DNA of 64,000 nt from Alginatibacterium sediminis (GCF_003610775.1 NZ_RAQO01000009.1:248001-312000), one strand, 5' to 3'; positions 23,058 through 31,770 are shown, counted from the stretch's first letter. The notes: generated by a model from the letters alone, not told the origin. Program-made: numbers and translations.

Positions 23058-23690
23058 TTAGGCAGGATTGTGTTCCGGATTTATTGCTTTATGGTAAGTA
23101 AATAAAGCATATATTTTGCAGTTGGTTTTTTCGAATATGTAATACAGCACGGCGAACAAACTAAATAGTCCTAATATGATTAGGGAGCTGCTGCCATTGC
23201 TTAAGTCGAGCAATAAATCTTTAAATACAATGATTGGCTGATGAATAATGTCGCTGCTTTCTAGACGTTGGAAGCGCCCTAAATAAACGCCGATCGCACT
23301 GAGTAAATGCATCATCGTTGGGAATATGATTGAAAGCCATTTGATCGCACGGGACTTAGGATTTATGTTTTCTAAGTATTGTTGCCCAAAACGCACGGAT
23401 AGAACATAAAACTCAAAACACAGGCTTAAAAATACAAGGTAGAAAGGAGTCGTTATAAAAATTAGATGTATGGGAGTCATCGTTGGTGATCTAAGTGCTG
23501 CAATGAAGTGAATAATATCTGTTAGTACATAGGCGCTATTGGGCAATAAGGCAATAAACACCGGTAGTAATATCCACCAGCTTACTGAGCGCTTATGGCT
23601 TATTTTGAATAAATAAATCGCAAGTACTAATGGTAATAGCGCTAACACGAGGTTGGTTACCACGGTGAAGTGGACTGGTGTTGTACTCAT
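23058..23690 (-). CDS. DUF1361-family integral membrane protein
   Basis: A 210-residue membrane protein with about six helices. Family marks are NLVLALLPLVLA at the start, FIALLPNSAYVLTDIIHF, and SAIGVYLGRFQRLESSDII, which match the conserved blocks of DUF1361. The frame is open to 23792, but that extension is polar and basic and looks non-native; I start at the ATG at 23690, with GGA about 9 nt upstream, just before the first helix. Function unknown. Confidence 0.75.
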   Translation of the reverse strand: MSTTPVHFTVVTNLVLALLPLVLAIYLFKISHKRSVSWWILLPVFIALLPNSAYVLTDIIHFIAALRSPTMTPIHLIFITTPFYLVFLSLCFEFYVLSVRFGQQYLENINPKSRAIKWLSIIFPTMMHLLSAIGVYLGRFQRLESSDIIHQPIIVFKDLLLDLSNGSSSLIILGLFSLFAVLYYIFEKTNCKIYALFTYHKAINPEHNPA

Positions 23691-23896
23691 CAAAATCATT
23701 CCATGCTTGATTCTAGATCGATCAAATGTACTACCAAGTATATTTAATATCAATGGTTTACAGGTATTTGCTTTGGGTGATGAGCTATACACTGCAAAAA
23801 ATTTATACGCAGCATCTATCCACCTGAACCTAAGCAGGTTTTTGTGGTGTGAAAATTTTAGTTCGCCACATTGATAGGATGGGTCGCTTAAGCGGG

Positions 23897-23934
23897 CTTG
23901 TCTTTTCCATTTTGTGGAAAAGTAGCGTCAAGCA
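23897..23934. repeat. Nested inverted repeat (REP-like hairpin)
   Basis: CTTTTCCA (23902-23909) pairs perfectly with TGGAAAAG (23915-23922) around TTTTG, and outer CTTG/CAAG also pair. No gene ends here, so it looks like an intergenic repeat element and not a terminator. Confidence 0.5.
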
Positions 23935-24007
23935 AAGCGAAGCCCCGAATCTATATGGTCGAAGTGAGTTGCTGAGGCTGTAGAAGCTGTATGTTGTTTC
24001 CACTTAT

Positions 24008-24173
24008 GTTATACCAATCACGGTAATTTATTGATCACTATTGTTTGACTAAAACACCAATCTTGTCGTCATAACTTTTGTCATTAGACCGCTAATAACC
24101 GCGAGTTCTTCCTAAAGCTAAGCGTTTTAGTACAACAAGTAAAAGACCAAAAATATAATGGGATTGGTATTAC
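24008..24173. repeat. Near-palindromic repeat element, about 165 bp (MITE-like)
   Basis: Three pairs of arms share one centre near 24090: outer ATACCAATC (24011-24019) with GATTGGTAT (24162-24170); middle TTGTTTGACTAAAAC (24041-24055) with GTTTTAGTACAACAA (24124-24138), 13 of 15 pairing; inner ATTAG/CTAAT around ACCG (24083-24096). No coding potential. The size, symmetry and terminal repeats fit a miniature inverted-repeat element or large structured intergenic repeat. Confidence 0.65.
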
Positions 24174-24310
24174 TGAGCAAGGTCGCACAAGGGGATACAT
24201 CATTGATTGAGTTTGTTGTTAAATGCCTATTTTTCGAGTTTAGATGTTACTAAATTGAAGGGGATTATGTGTGCGGCTAATTCGGTGTTCTAATTTCATT
24301 TTACTTTGAA

Positions 24311-24330
24311 AGAGCCGCCGCGGCGGCTCT
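24311..24330 (-). terminator. cstA terminator palindrome
   Basis: Perfect 20-bp palindrome AGAGCCGCCG/CGGCGGCTCT, 17 nt past the cstA stop, followed on the minus strand by TTTC. Confidence 0.65.
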
Positions 24331-24347
24331 AACATGAGTGATTGTAA

Positions 24348-25835
24348 CTATTCTTGTTTTATAGGTTTTAGCTCTGGTTGCTCATCGTCATCTAAGTCAT
24401 CTTCGCCGATGCCTTTGAGTCGAGTGATCAGTAATCCGGTGATTACTAAGGTTGTGACAACACCAGCTAGAGTAGAAACCATCATCGGTAAACCAAATCC
24501 TAGCGTACTTGAATTCAAGATAAAGGTGATGACGACGGTGGTCATAAACATCGCTGGAACCGTAGTGATCCAGTGAAATTTATCATTACGCAATAAATAC
24601 GCGGTCGCTGTCCATAACATCATTACAGCCGTGGTTTGATTGGCAAAACCGAAGTAGCGCCAAATGACACCGAAATCCACTTGAGTGAGTATTCCGCCGA
24701 TGATAAATACTGGCAGTGCGATCATTAGTCGATTCTTAACTGGCTTCTGAGATAGGTTAAAGTATTCGGCTAATATTAAGCGACTAGAACGAAATGCTGT
24801 ATCACCTGAAGTAATAGGTAGAATAACTACACCTAAGAAAGCTAAGATCCCGCCAAACACGCCGAGTAATCCAAATGAGGCTTCATACACTACTTTACCC
24901 GGCCCACCGTTAGATACCGCGGCTTGTAGGCCTTCCATTGAATCAAAGAACGATAAAGCAATTGCACACCAAATTAAGGCGATTACGCCTTCACCTATCA
25001 TGGCACCATAAAAAACAAAGCGGCCATTCTTTTCGTTTTCCATACAGCGCGCCATCAACGGTGACTGGGTTGCATGGAAGCCAGAAATAGCCCCGCAAGC
25101 TATGGTAATAAATAAGGCAGGCCATAAAGGCAGGTCGTTAGGGTTCATGTTGCTAAACATTTGGCTGACTTCAAAGCTCCCCATGACTTGATGCTCGCTT
25201 GAAAAAGCCACTGCTGTCATTAAACCGACAGACATAAAGATAAGCAATGCACCAAACAAAGGGTAAAAACGACCAATGATTTTATCAATTGGAACGATGG
25301 TCGCAATAATGTAGTAAACGAAAATGATGCTTACCATGGTGCCTAAGCCCACGTTGAGTCCGGCTTGATCATTAAGCAAATTGGTTAACATACCTGCAGG
25401 TGCAGATACAAATACCACGCCGACTAAAAGCAGCAACACAATGGCAAAAATATTCATAAAGTGCCGAGCACTTTTACCTAAGTAACGTCCCGAAAGAGCG
25501 GGTACTGATGCACCGCCGTTTCTAACCGATAACATGCCAGAAAAATAATCATGGGTAGCGCCTGCAAAGACGCAACCAACTACGATCCAAAGCATGGCTG
25601 CAGGCCCATACAAAGCACCCATTATCGGTCCAAAAATCGGCCCAACTCCGGCAATGTTTAATAACTGAATTAGGTATACTTTTTTCTTAGACATTGGCAC
25701 ATAGTCAACGCCGTCTTGTTTAGTAAAAGCGGGGGTTTGTCGCTGCTCATTTATGCCAAAAACCTTTTCGACAAAAGCACCATAAATAAAATAACCGCCG
25801 AGCAGTGCTGCGACGCAAAATAAAAACCAAAGCAT
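24348..25835 (-). CDS. CstA-family transporter (probable pyruvate/peptide symporter), short form
   Basis: Integral membrane protein of the carbon-starvation CstA family, about 12-13 helices in 495 residues. Family blocks seen: GVDYVPMSKKKVYLIQL, NIAGVGPIFGPIMGALYGP, GATHDYFSGMLSVRNGGASVP, ISGFHATQSPLMARCM, and SGDTAFRSSRLILAEYF. E. coli CstA and BtsT are about 700 residues; this is the shorter class lacking the extra C-terminal helices. It lies directly downstream of btsS-btsR. E. coli BtsSR activates the pyruvate:proton symporter gene btsT, so pyruvate uptake is the best inference. A candidate BtsR site lies upstream. Confidence 0.88.
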   Translation of the reverse strand: MLWFLFCVAALLGGYFIYGAFVEKVFGINEQRQTPAFTKQDGVDYVPMSKKKVYLIQLLNIAGVGPIFGPIMGALYGPAAMLWIVVGCVFAGATHDYFSGMLSVRNGGASVPALSGRYLGKSARHFMNIFAIVLLLLVGVVFVSAPAGMLTNLLNDQAGLNVGLGTMVSIIFVYYIIATIVPIDKIIGRFYPLFGALLIFMSVGLMTAVAFSSEHQVMGSFEVSQMFSNMNPNDLPLWPALFITIACGAISGFHATQSPLMARCMENEKNGRFVFYGAMIGEGVIALIWCAIALSFFDSMEGLQAAVSNGGPGKVVYEASFGLLGVFGGILAFLGVVILPITSGDTAFRSSRLILAEYFNLSQKPVKNRLMIALPVFIIGGILTQVDFGVIWRYFGFANQTTAVMMLWTATAYLLRNDKFHWITTVPAMFMTTVVITFILNSSTLGFGLPMMVSTLAGVVTTLVITGLLITRLKGIGEDDLDDDEQPELKPIKQE

Positions 25836-25888
25836 ATCATCCTCTCAATACTTAATTATAATCATGAGAAGTTTATTTAATTGTGTGA

Positions 25889-25917
25889 ATTATAGCTCTG
25901 TGGGTATTAGTAAACGG
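25889..25917 (-). promoter_or_regulatory. Candidate cstA promoter
   Basis: On the minus strand a perfect -10 TATAAT (25889-25894) with a poor -35 CCGTTT 17 nt upstream (25912-25917). A weak -35 next to an activator site is what an activated promoter would show. Confidence 0.5.
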
Positions 25918-25932
25918 AAATATACCGACGCA

Positions 25933-25958
25933 AGCGGTTGAATATAGCGTTGAACGGT
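25933..25958 (-). promoter_or_regulatory. Candidate BtsR (LytTR) direct-repeat site
   Basis: On the minus strand ACCGTT-N14-ACCGCT, a direct repeat with 20-bp period (25953-25958 and 25933-25938). LytTR regulators bind tandem half-sites about two helical turns apart. From memory, the E. coli BtsR half-site is close to ACCRCT. It lies just upstream of the cstA -35. Confidence 0.6.
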
Positions 25959-25975
25959 TCGGGAAATTTAGATGG

Positions 25976-26725
25976 CTAGAGCCCAAAGTGATCTTTGATG
26001 ACCTTAAAATAGCGGCGGCTAACCGGTAACTGAGCGCCGCTTTTGGTAAAAAGAACGGCACCACCATTGTCCTGCAGCGATATTTCTAGAATTGCATCCA
26101 CGTTGACTAAGTGTTGACGATGACATCGCAGTAAAGGTGATTTATCTTCGAGCACTTTTAAGGTGAGTTGAGTATGGTTTATGCCTTGTTCCGTGACCAC
26201 ATGTACGCCACTTAAGTCACTTGAGGCATATTCTACGTCCTCTAAGCGGATTAATTTTACTCGTTGTTTAAAGTAACAGGGGATTAAGCGCAGTGGCTGA
26301 TCTTTGAGCATGCTTTGCAGGCTTGGCTCACTAGTTGAATTATGATGTGTAGCACTATCTTTAGGTTTTGGTAAGCGCTCTTTGAGGCGCTGTATCGATT
26401 TCGACAAACGCTTTGCATCAATTGGCTTTAGCAAGTAATCAACTGCGTTTTGTTCAAAGGCATCTAAGGCAAATTGGTCGTATGCTGTCACAAAAACAAT
26501 GGCTGGGCTGTTACTTGGATCCAACATATTTGCCATTTCTAAGCCGCTTATCTGCGGCATTTCAATATCTAAGAACAAAACATCCGCGTTGAGATCTTTT
26601 AGATGCTTTAAGCATTCCACAGCGTTTCCATAGCTTGCAATGACTTCAATATCAGTAAACGGCTCTAGCATCTCAAGCAGTTGTTCTCGTGCCAAAGGTT
26701 CGTCATCAACGATCACGGCTCTCAT
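25976..26725 (-). CDS. btsR: BtsR-like LytTR response regulator
   Basis: A 249-residue response regulator: receiver (VDDEPLAREQLLEML; phospho-Asp in VLFLDIEMPQISGLEMAN; Lys in YLLKPID) and C-terminal LytTR DNA-binding domain (VEYASSDLSGVHVVTEQG; LLRCHRQHLVNVDAI; LPVSRRYFKVIKDHFGL). It aligns along its whole length with E. coli BtsR (YehT). The ATG at 26725 overlaps the btsS stop as ATGA, so translation is coupled. It probably binds the repeat before cstA. Confidence 0.93.
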   Translation of the reverse strand: MRAVIVDDEPLAREQLLEMLEPFTDIEVIASYGNAVECLKHLKDLNADVLFLDIEMPQISGLEMANMLDPSNSPAIVFVTAYDQFALDAFEQNAVDYLLKPIDAKRLSKSIQRLKERLPKPKDSATHHNSTSEPSLQSMLKDQPLRLIPCYFKQRVKLIRLEDVEYASSDLSGVHVVTEQGINHTQLTLKVLEDKSPLLRCHRQHLVNVDAILEISLQDNGGAVLFTKSGAQLPVSRRYFKVIKDHFGL

Positions 26726-28422
26726 TGTTTTGTCTCCTGTGGTATCGATACAATCACTCGGGTGTATTGACCTGGCTCGCATTCTATTTGTAGAGCGTAG
26801 TTCACACCAAAGGCGTTACGTAATCGAGTGTCTACAATGTGCAAACCCAAGCCTTCAGTGCTCGCTTGTTTGGGTTTCTGATAGAGGCCTGCGTTGTCCT
26901 CAACTACAATTTGATTTAGGCCGTTGTGATGGCGGCTATAGATAGTAATTTCTCCGGTTTCGAGTAAGTGAGCAGTGCCGTGTTTGATGGCGTTTTCAAC
27001 CAAGGGTTGCAAGGTAAAGGTAGGCAGTTCCAAACTCAAAAAGTGCTCTGCTATATGTTGCTTAATCACCAAACGGTCCGCAAAGCGAACCTGCTCAATA
27101 TGCAGATAGGCATTGACGTGCTCAAGCTCACTGCTAAGCAAACTGGCTTGATGGTTGCGTTTTAAGTTGATGCGTAAAAACAAGGCCAAGTCTGCAATCA
27201 ACTCGCGTGCAGAACTAGCGTCCTTTTTAACGACAGCGCTTATGGTGTTAAGCGCATTAAATAGAAAGTGCGGGTTGATTTGAGCTCTGGCAAGTTTGAG
27301 TTCAGCTTCTGTCAGTAGTTGCTGCTGTTGTTGTAGCTGACTATCTCGCAGTTGTTCGGCAATCACTTTCGCGATACCTTCACCAAGAGCCCGATTAATA
27401 TGTAAAAACAGCCGTCGCTTGGATTCATATAACTTCACCGTACCAATCACTTCATTTTCACGTCCTCGAATAGGGACTACTAATGAAGAGCCTAAGGGAC
27501 ATTTATCGCTGCCGCTGCATTGATAGGGTTCTTCGACACCATCGGCAAAGACCACTCGGTTTTCTCGAATGGCTTGGTAGGTTTGTTGAGAGCTGATGGG
27601 TAGGCCAGCCTGATGGTGATCACTTGCCAAGCCTGTAAAGGCAAGAATTTGCTTGGTATCGGTGATGGCCACCGCTGAGACGCCAGTTTCTTCATGAATG
27701 ATATTCGCAATTCGCACCGCATCTTGTTGCCGAAATCCAAAATGAAATACACCGACCATACGCTGAGCCAAATTCAAGGCCTTGGCCGAGGAGTGGCTAC
27801 TAAACTTGTCATATAAACGCCGGCGGTCTCGGATCATCATCATAAATAGAGCGGCGCCAATTGCGTTGGCGACAATCATGGGCAGCGCTATTTTACCAAC
27901 AAGGTCGAGCGCTTGTTCAAAGGGCTTGGCTATTGAGAGAATAAGGCCCATTTGCATTACTTCAGCCAGAAAGGTGGCGATAAAAGCGATGCTTGGGCTA
28001 AACAGATGTTCATTATGATGACTGCGGCGACGGATCCATAGGTGAAATAAACCACCTACAAGGCCTTCTAATGTGGTTGAGATAGCACATGCCAGATCAG
28101 TAAAGCCTCCCATTGAATAACGGTGCATTCCACCGGTGAAGCCAACTAACACGCCCAGCACCGGCCCACCAAATATGCCGCCTAATACCGCTCCAACCGC
28201 GCGAGTGTTGGCAATCGCATCATCAATGGCTAATCCAAAATAGGTGCCCAAAATGCAAAAACCTGAGAATAGACAATAAATGGTTAAGGTATTAGGCAGA
28301 CGTGGTGACAAATTCGTGAGGGGTAAAAATGCCGGAGTTTTACTCAGAAGGTAGGCTATCACCAAAAAAACACTCATCTGCTGCGCTAAAGATAAAAGAA
28401 GAGAGAGATCACTAACAAGCAT
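26722..28422 (-). CDS. btsS: BtsS-like sensor histidine kinase (pyruvate sensor)
   Basis: Membrane sensor kinase of the LytS class, 566 residues. N-terminal 5TM-5TMR_LYT sensor (GTYFGLAIDDAIANTRAVGAV; VGFTGGMHRYSMGGFTDLAC), GAF domain (VAITDTKQILAFTGLASDHH; RGRENEVIGTVKLYES), His_kinase with the phospho-His in AQINPHFLFNALNTIS, and ATPase (LQPLVENAIKHGTAHLLETG; GLGLHIVDTRLRN). It matches E. coli BtsS along its length, where it senses external pyruvate. Start at 28422 (AAGG 7 nt upstream) agrees with the family; the frame is open to 28479. Confidence 0.93.
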   Translation of the reverse strand: MLVSDLSLLLSLAQQMSVFLVIAYLLSKTPAFLPLTNLSPRLPNTLTIYCLFSGFCILGTYFGLAIDDAIANTRAVGAVLGGIFGGPVLGVLVGFTGGMHRYSMGGFTDLACAISTTLEGLVGGLFHLWIRRRSHHNEHLFSPSIAFIATFLAEVMQMGLILSIAKPFEQALDLVGKIALPMIVANAIGAALFMMMIRDRRRLYDKFSSHSSAKALNLAQRMVGVFHFGFRQQDAVRIANIIHEETGVSAVAITDTKQILAFTGLASDHHQAGLPISSQQTYQAIRENRVVFADGVEEPYQCSGSDKCPLGSSLVVPIRGRENEVIGTVKLYESKRRLFLHINRALGEGIAKVIAEQLRDSQLQQQQQLLTEAELKLARAQINPHFLFNALNTISAVVKKDASSARELIADLALFLRINLKRNHQASLLSSELEHVNAYLHIEQVRFADRLVIKQHIAEHFLSLELPTFTLQPLVENAIKHGTAHLLETGEITIYSRHHNGLNQIVVEDNAGLYQKPKQASTEGLGLHIVDTRLRNAFGVNYALQIECEPGQYTRVIVSIPQETKQ

Positions 28423-28597
28423 TAGTCGCCTTAGCCTCGAAGGAGTTGAGAGTAAAATGGTGCAATCCACACCCAGCAATTGTAATCACTGTTATGTTAG
28501 AAAAACCTCTACAAGCTCAAACTAGAGCGCATTTATCAACGAAAGATATATAGCGAACCAGAATTAAATCTTAGTTTGTGACAGGTGAAACCGATCA

Positions 28598-28626
28598 TTG
28601 ACAAGGTAGAGTGTTCGCTCTACCCT
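28598..28626 (+). promoter_or_regulatory. Promoter of the tetR-oxidoreductase operon
   Basis: Consensus -35 TTGACA (28598-28603), 17-nt spacer, weak -10 TACCCT (28621-28626). Operator 1 spans the whole spacer and touches the -10. Confidence 0.55.
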
Positions 28627-28652
28627 TAGGTAGAGTAAACATTCTACCTAAG
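28605..28652. promoter_or_regulatory. Two tandem TetR-type operators
   Basis: Site 1: GGTAGAG (28605-28611)-TGTTCG-CTCTACC (28618-28624). Site 2: CTTAGGTAGA (28625-28634)-8 nt-TCTACCTAAG (28643-28652), a perfect 10-bp inverted repeat. Both share GGTAGA and TCTACC half-sites and their centres are 24 bp apart. They cover the promoter and end 8 nt before the GTG start, so the regulator most likely represses its own operon. Confidence 0.82.
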
Positions 28653-28659
28653 GCGTGTC

Positions 28660-29184
28660 GTGTTAAAAGAACAGATCGCAGCAAAGCTGGAGCATGCCTT
28701 TAGCGCGCATGGTTTTGCGACGCTTAGTATTGCTCAGTTGCAACAACATAGCGGTGTTAGTTTGCGCACTCTATACAAATACTATCCATCAAAAGAAGCA
28801 ATGACTGTTGCTGCGCTTGAGCATCGTCATCAGCGTTACATTGCTTTTTTGGAGCGCGAGCTGCCTGATGATCCCTTGCAAGCCACGCAGCAAATATTTA
28901 CCAAGCTTGAGCTATGGATGAACAAAGATGCACCCAATGGCTGTTTATCAAACGTGGCATTGGCTTCTTTTCCTGACGATCCTCAAATTCTATATGCGGT
29001 ACAGCAGCATAAGGCGCAGATATTAGCGCTGTTTGAAAGCTTGGTACTCGATAAGCAACAAGCGTCGGCAATTTATTTGCTACACGAAGGTGTGACCAGC
29101 GCATGGCCTGTACTAAAAGATCGAGCAAGCTTGGCCGCTCAAACGGTTATTTTAAAGCTATTTGACGAGGTAAAGTCGAGATGA
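28660..29184 (+). CDS. TetR-family transcriptional regulator
   Basis: 174-residue TetR/AcrR regulator. The HTH is in residues about 15-50 (FATLSIAQLQQHSGVSLRTLYKYYPSK), followed by a helical ligand domain with GCLSNVALASFPDD, resembling regulators such as YxaF/LmrA types that respond to small organic compounds. GTG start with AAGG 6 nt upstream. The stop overlaps the oxidoreductase start (ATGA). Two operators sit in front of it. Ligand unknown. Confidence 0.9.
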   Translation: MLKEQIAAKLEHAFSAHGFATLSIAQLQQHSGVSLRTLYKYYPSKEAMTVAALEHRHQRYIAFLERELPDDPLQATQQIFTKLELWMNKDAPNGCLSNVALASFPDDPQILYAVQQHKAQILALFESLVLDKQQASAIYLLHEGVTSAWPVLKDRASLAAQTVILKLFDEVKSR

Positions 29185-30230
29185 ACATTCCAAAAGTAAT
29201 GAAGGGAATTGAGCTACTGGGCTACGGTGATAGTGCGCAGCAACGTCATAGTAACGCAATACCGGTACCAAAACCTGAACGTGGCGAAGTACTGATACGA
29301 GTTAGCGCCGCAGGGGTTAACAACACCGACATCAATACACGAATCGGCTGGTATGCCAAAACCGATGATTTAAGTAATCAGGGAACGTGGTCAGGTGGTG
29401 CGATGGACTTTCCTCGAATACAAGGCGCTGATGTATGCGGCGAGATAGTCGCCGTTGGTCCGCAAGTCGAAAGTAATAGAGTTGGAGAGAGGGTTATTAT
29501 TGAACCTTGTCTTCAAGAGTCCAAAGGCGAGCGACTTAAGACACCGTGGTATTTTGGCTCTGAGTGTAATGGTGGGTTTTCTGAGTATACCTGCGTTGCA
29601 GCAAGACACGCCTGGAAGGTCGAGAGCTCGATGAGTGACGTCGAGTTAGCTTCATTTCCGTGTTCATATTCAACCGCTGAAAACATGCTAATCAGGTCGC
29701 AAGTGTGCTCTAAAGATACGGTTTTAATCTCGGGGGCATCTGGCGGCGTGGGCTCGGCTGCAGTTCAGCTTGCCAAAGCGCGTGGTGCTAGCGTTATTGG
29801 GATAACTAGCCCTAGTAAAAACCAACAACTACTTGAGCTAGGCTGTGACCATGTCATCAGTAGAGATGCAGACCTAATTAAGCAATTAGGTGTTAATAGC
29901 GTGGATGTGGTAATTGATCTGGTTGCTGGTAAGCAGTGGCCACAGTTTCTTGAAGTATTGCGCCCTGGGGGCCGTTATGCGGTGTCTGGAGCCATCGGCG
30001 GGCCCTTAGTTGAACTTGATGTTAGAACACTCTATCTCAAGGACTTAAGCTTCTTTGGCTGCACTGTGTTGGGCTCTGGGGTTTTTAAAAGTCTGATAGA
30101 GCATATTGAACAGGGTCGTATTACAGCCCTAGTCGCTAAAACTTTTGCGCTTCACGACATCAATGCGGCACAAGCCTATTTCTTAGAGAAGCAGCATGTA
30201 GGGAAGATAGTATTAGAAGTTGGTGAGTAG
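29181..30230 (+). CDS. Medium-chain (zinc-type/quinone) alcohol dehydrogenase-like oxidoreductase
   Basis: 349-residue MDR-family enzyme. N-terminal GroES-like fold (RGEVLIRVSAAGVNNTDINTRIGWY; IQGADVCGEIVAVG), then NAD(P) Rossmann domain with LISGASGGVGSAAVQLAKA. The canonical zinc ligands of alcohol dehydrogenases are not evident, which favours a quinone-oxidoreductase or enoyl-reductase type. Start overlaps the tetR stop by 4 bases; both genes are controlled by the tandem operators. Likely detoxifies a reactive carbonyl or quinone; this is inference. Confidence 0.85.
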   Translation: MNIPKVMKGIELLGYGDSAQQRHSNAIPVPKPERGEVLIRVSAAGVNNTDINTRIGWYAKTDDLSNQGTWSGGAMDFPRIQGADVCGEIVAVGPQVESNRVGERVIIEPCLQESKGERLKTPWYFGSECNGGFSEYTCVAARHAWKVESSMSDVELASFPCSYSTAENMLIRSQVCSKDTVLISGASGGVGSAAVQLAKARGASVIGITSPSKNQQLLELGCDHVISRDADLIKQLGVNSVDVVIDLVAGKQWPQFLEVLRPGGRYAVSGAIGGPLVELDVRTLYLKDLSFFGCTVLGSGVFKSLIEHIEQGRITALVAKTFALHDINAAQAYFLEKQHVGKIVLEVGE

Positions 30231-30268
30231 TTACTTGGTCAATCAGAAATAGCTGTCTAATAGCTACA

Positions 30269-30304
30269 AAAAAGCCGAAGTGATAAATATCGCTTCGGCT
30301 TTTT
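30269..30304. terminator. Bidirectional terminator between oxidoreductase gene and fis
   Basis: Stem of 16 bp, AAAAAGCCGAAG extended by TGAT, pairing with ATCGCTTCGGCTTTTT around a 4-nt loop, with one wobble pair. Serves both convergent genes. Confidence 0.88.
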
Positions 30305-30327
30305 ATTCAAGGCTTAGAAACTAGTGA

Positions 30328-30624
30328 CTAGTTCATGCCGTATTTTTTCAATTTTTTACGTAAAGTGCCGCGGTTGATACCGAGCATGATTGAAGCACGT
30401 GTTTGGTTGCCGCGAGTGTACTGCATGACAACATCTAACAAAGGTGCTTCTACTTCAGAAAGGACCAATTCATAAAGCTCAGTAACTTCTTCACCGTCAA
30501 GTTGGCCAAAGTAGTTACGCAATGCTTGCTCTACAGAGTCACGTAAAGGACGCTCTTTAACTTCGGTGCTCGTAGCACTGCTAGTCATTGTTGAAAGTGG
30601 ACTCGTATGGTTTTGCTCAAACAT
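30328..30624 (-). CDS. fis: DNA-binding protein Fis
   Basis: Nucleoid-associated factor for inversion stimulation, activator of rRNA operons and organiser of DNA in fast growth. 98 residues, the standard length. N-terminal flexible arm, dimerisation helices ([36 protein letters not shown]) and C-terminal HTH ([20 protein letters not shown] ending LKKYGMN), near identical to the enterobacterial protein. dusB lies 29 nt upstream in the conserved dusB-fis operon. Confidence 0.97.
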   Translation of the reverse strand: MFEQNHTSPLSTMTSSATSTEVKERPLRDSVEQALRNYFGQLDGEEVTELYELVLSEVEAPLLDVVMQYTRGNQTRASIMLGINRGTLRKKLKKYGMN

Positions 30625-30653
30625 AGTTAATGCTCTTCTTGTTACTTTAAAAA

Positions 30654-31610
30654 TTATTGAAAAAAACGCTCGATTGAAGAAGTTTGTTCATCACAACTCT
30701 CCAATCTATTAAAACGCTGCCTAAACTCTTCGGCATGCTGCCAACGTTTTAAGTACCACCCCACATGTTTGCGAGCGATTCTTAAACCTTGTAACTCTCC
30801 GTAAAACTGATACAGATTGTTCAAATGACCAAGCATGACGTCTTGTATTTCCACCTTGGTTGGGCCAGCAATATGCTCACCATGACGAAGGTAGTGATTT
30901 ATTTCTCGAAAAATCCAAGGGTTACCTTGGGCTCCTCGGCCCACCATCACTGCGTCTGTGCCAGTGTAATCAAGCACGTACTTCGCTTGCTCGGGGCTTG
31001 TAATGTCACCGTTAGCAACCACTGGCATTGACACTTGTTGCTTAACTGCGGCAATAGTGTCGTACTCGGCATGCCCACGATACATACATGTTCTTGTTCG
31101 CCCATGGATTGCTAAAGCATCAATGCCGCAATCCTCAGCTATTTGGGCAATTTCAAGTGCATTTTTCTGCTCTTCACACCACCCAGTTCTTATTTTTAAA
31201 GTCACCGGAATCTCGACTGCTCCAACGACTGCTTTTAGGATCTGCCTCACCAAGTCTGGCGATTTCATTAACGCAGAACCTGCAAGTTTTTTATTCACCT
31301 TTTTCGCAGGACATCCCATATTAATGTCGATGATCTGCGCCCCATTGCTGGCATTTACTTGCGCTGCATGGGCCATTTCGTCTGGACAACTTCCAGCAAT
31401 CTGTACACTACGAATACCGCATTCACCTAAATGCGTCATTCGTTGCAATGACTTTTGGCTTGTCCACACCTTTGGATTCGATGACAGCATCTCCGATACT
31501 GTTAAGCCCGCACCAAGTTTCCAACAAAGTTGGCGAAAAGGTTGATCCGTGACTCCGGCCATCGGAGCCAATATGACTGGATTTTCCAGCTTATAAGGTC
31601 CAATCTGCAT
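30654..31610 (-). CDS. dusB: tRNA-dihydrouridine synthase B
   Basis: FMN enzyme that reduces uridine in the tRNA D-loop, about 318 residues. Visible: [15 protein letters not shown] at the FMN site, [20 protein letters not shown] with the catalytic Cys, [11 protein letters not shown], and [10 protein letters not shown] with [13 protein letters not shown] prefer the ATG at 31610 ([11 protein letters not shown]), matching the family; a GTG at 31628 is the alternative. A terminator separates it from prmA, so dusB-fis seems to have its own promoter here. Confidence 0.94.
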   Translation of the reverse strand: MQIGPYKLENPVILAPMAGVTDQPFRQLCWKLGAGLTVSEMLSSNPKVWTSQKSLQRMTHLGECGIRSVQIAGSCPDEMAHAAQVNASNGAQIIDINMGCPAKKVNKKLAGSALMKSPDLVRQILKAVVGAVEIPVTLKIRTGWCEEQKNALEIAQIAEDCGIDALAIHGRTRTCMYRGHAEYDTIAAVKQQVSMPVVANGDITSPEQAKYVLDYTGTDAVMVGRGAQGNPWIFREINHYLRHGEHIAGPTKVEIQDVMLGHLNNLYQFYGELQGLRIARKHVGWYLKRWQHAEEFRQRFNRLESCDEQTSSIERFFQ

Positions 31611-31644
31611 GGCGTTACGTGTCTTCACTCACTTAGGGCGGCGT

Positions 31645-31673
31645 AGTGTACTTTTTTTTGTCGGCCCTGAAAA
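31645..31673 (-). promoter_or_regulatory. Candidate dusB-fis promoter with GC-rich discriminator
   Basis: On the minus strand TTTTCA (31668-31673), 17-nt spacer, TACACT (31645-31650), then ACGCCGCCC toward the start point. A GC-rich discriminator is the mark of stringently controlled promoters such as those of rRNA and fis. Confidence 0.45.
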
Positions 31674-31732
31674 GGTTATTTATTGAACATTTGTCAAAAA
31701 AAGTACTAGATTTTCATTACGTGTTTGTGGCA

Positions 31733-31770
31733 GGCAAAAATAAGCCTAAGAATTTTTTGATACTTAGGCT
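31733..31770 (-). terminator. prmA terminator
   Basis: AGCCTAAG (31743-31750) and CTTAGGCT (31763-31770) form an 8-bp stem; the minus strand continues with TTATTTTTG. Confidence 0.8.

Larger units (their letters stand above)
23691..24347. other. Gene-poor intergenic stretch with repeats
   Basis: About 650 bp without a convincing gene on either strand. It contains a nested hairpin at 23897-23934, a long palindromic repeat at 24008-24173 and a GC-rich palindrome at 24311-24330 that ends the cstA transcript. Confidence 0.6.

Noticed and set aside
30825-31545. Plus-strand open frames opposite dusB
   Set aside because: dusB is complete with active-site motifs; the opposite frames have no recognisable features.
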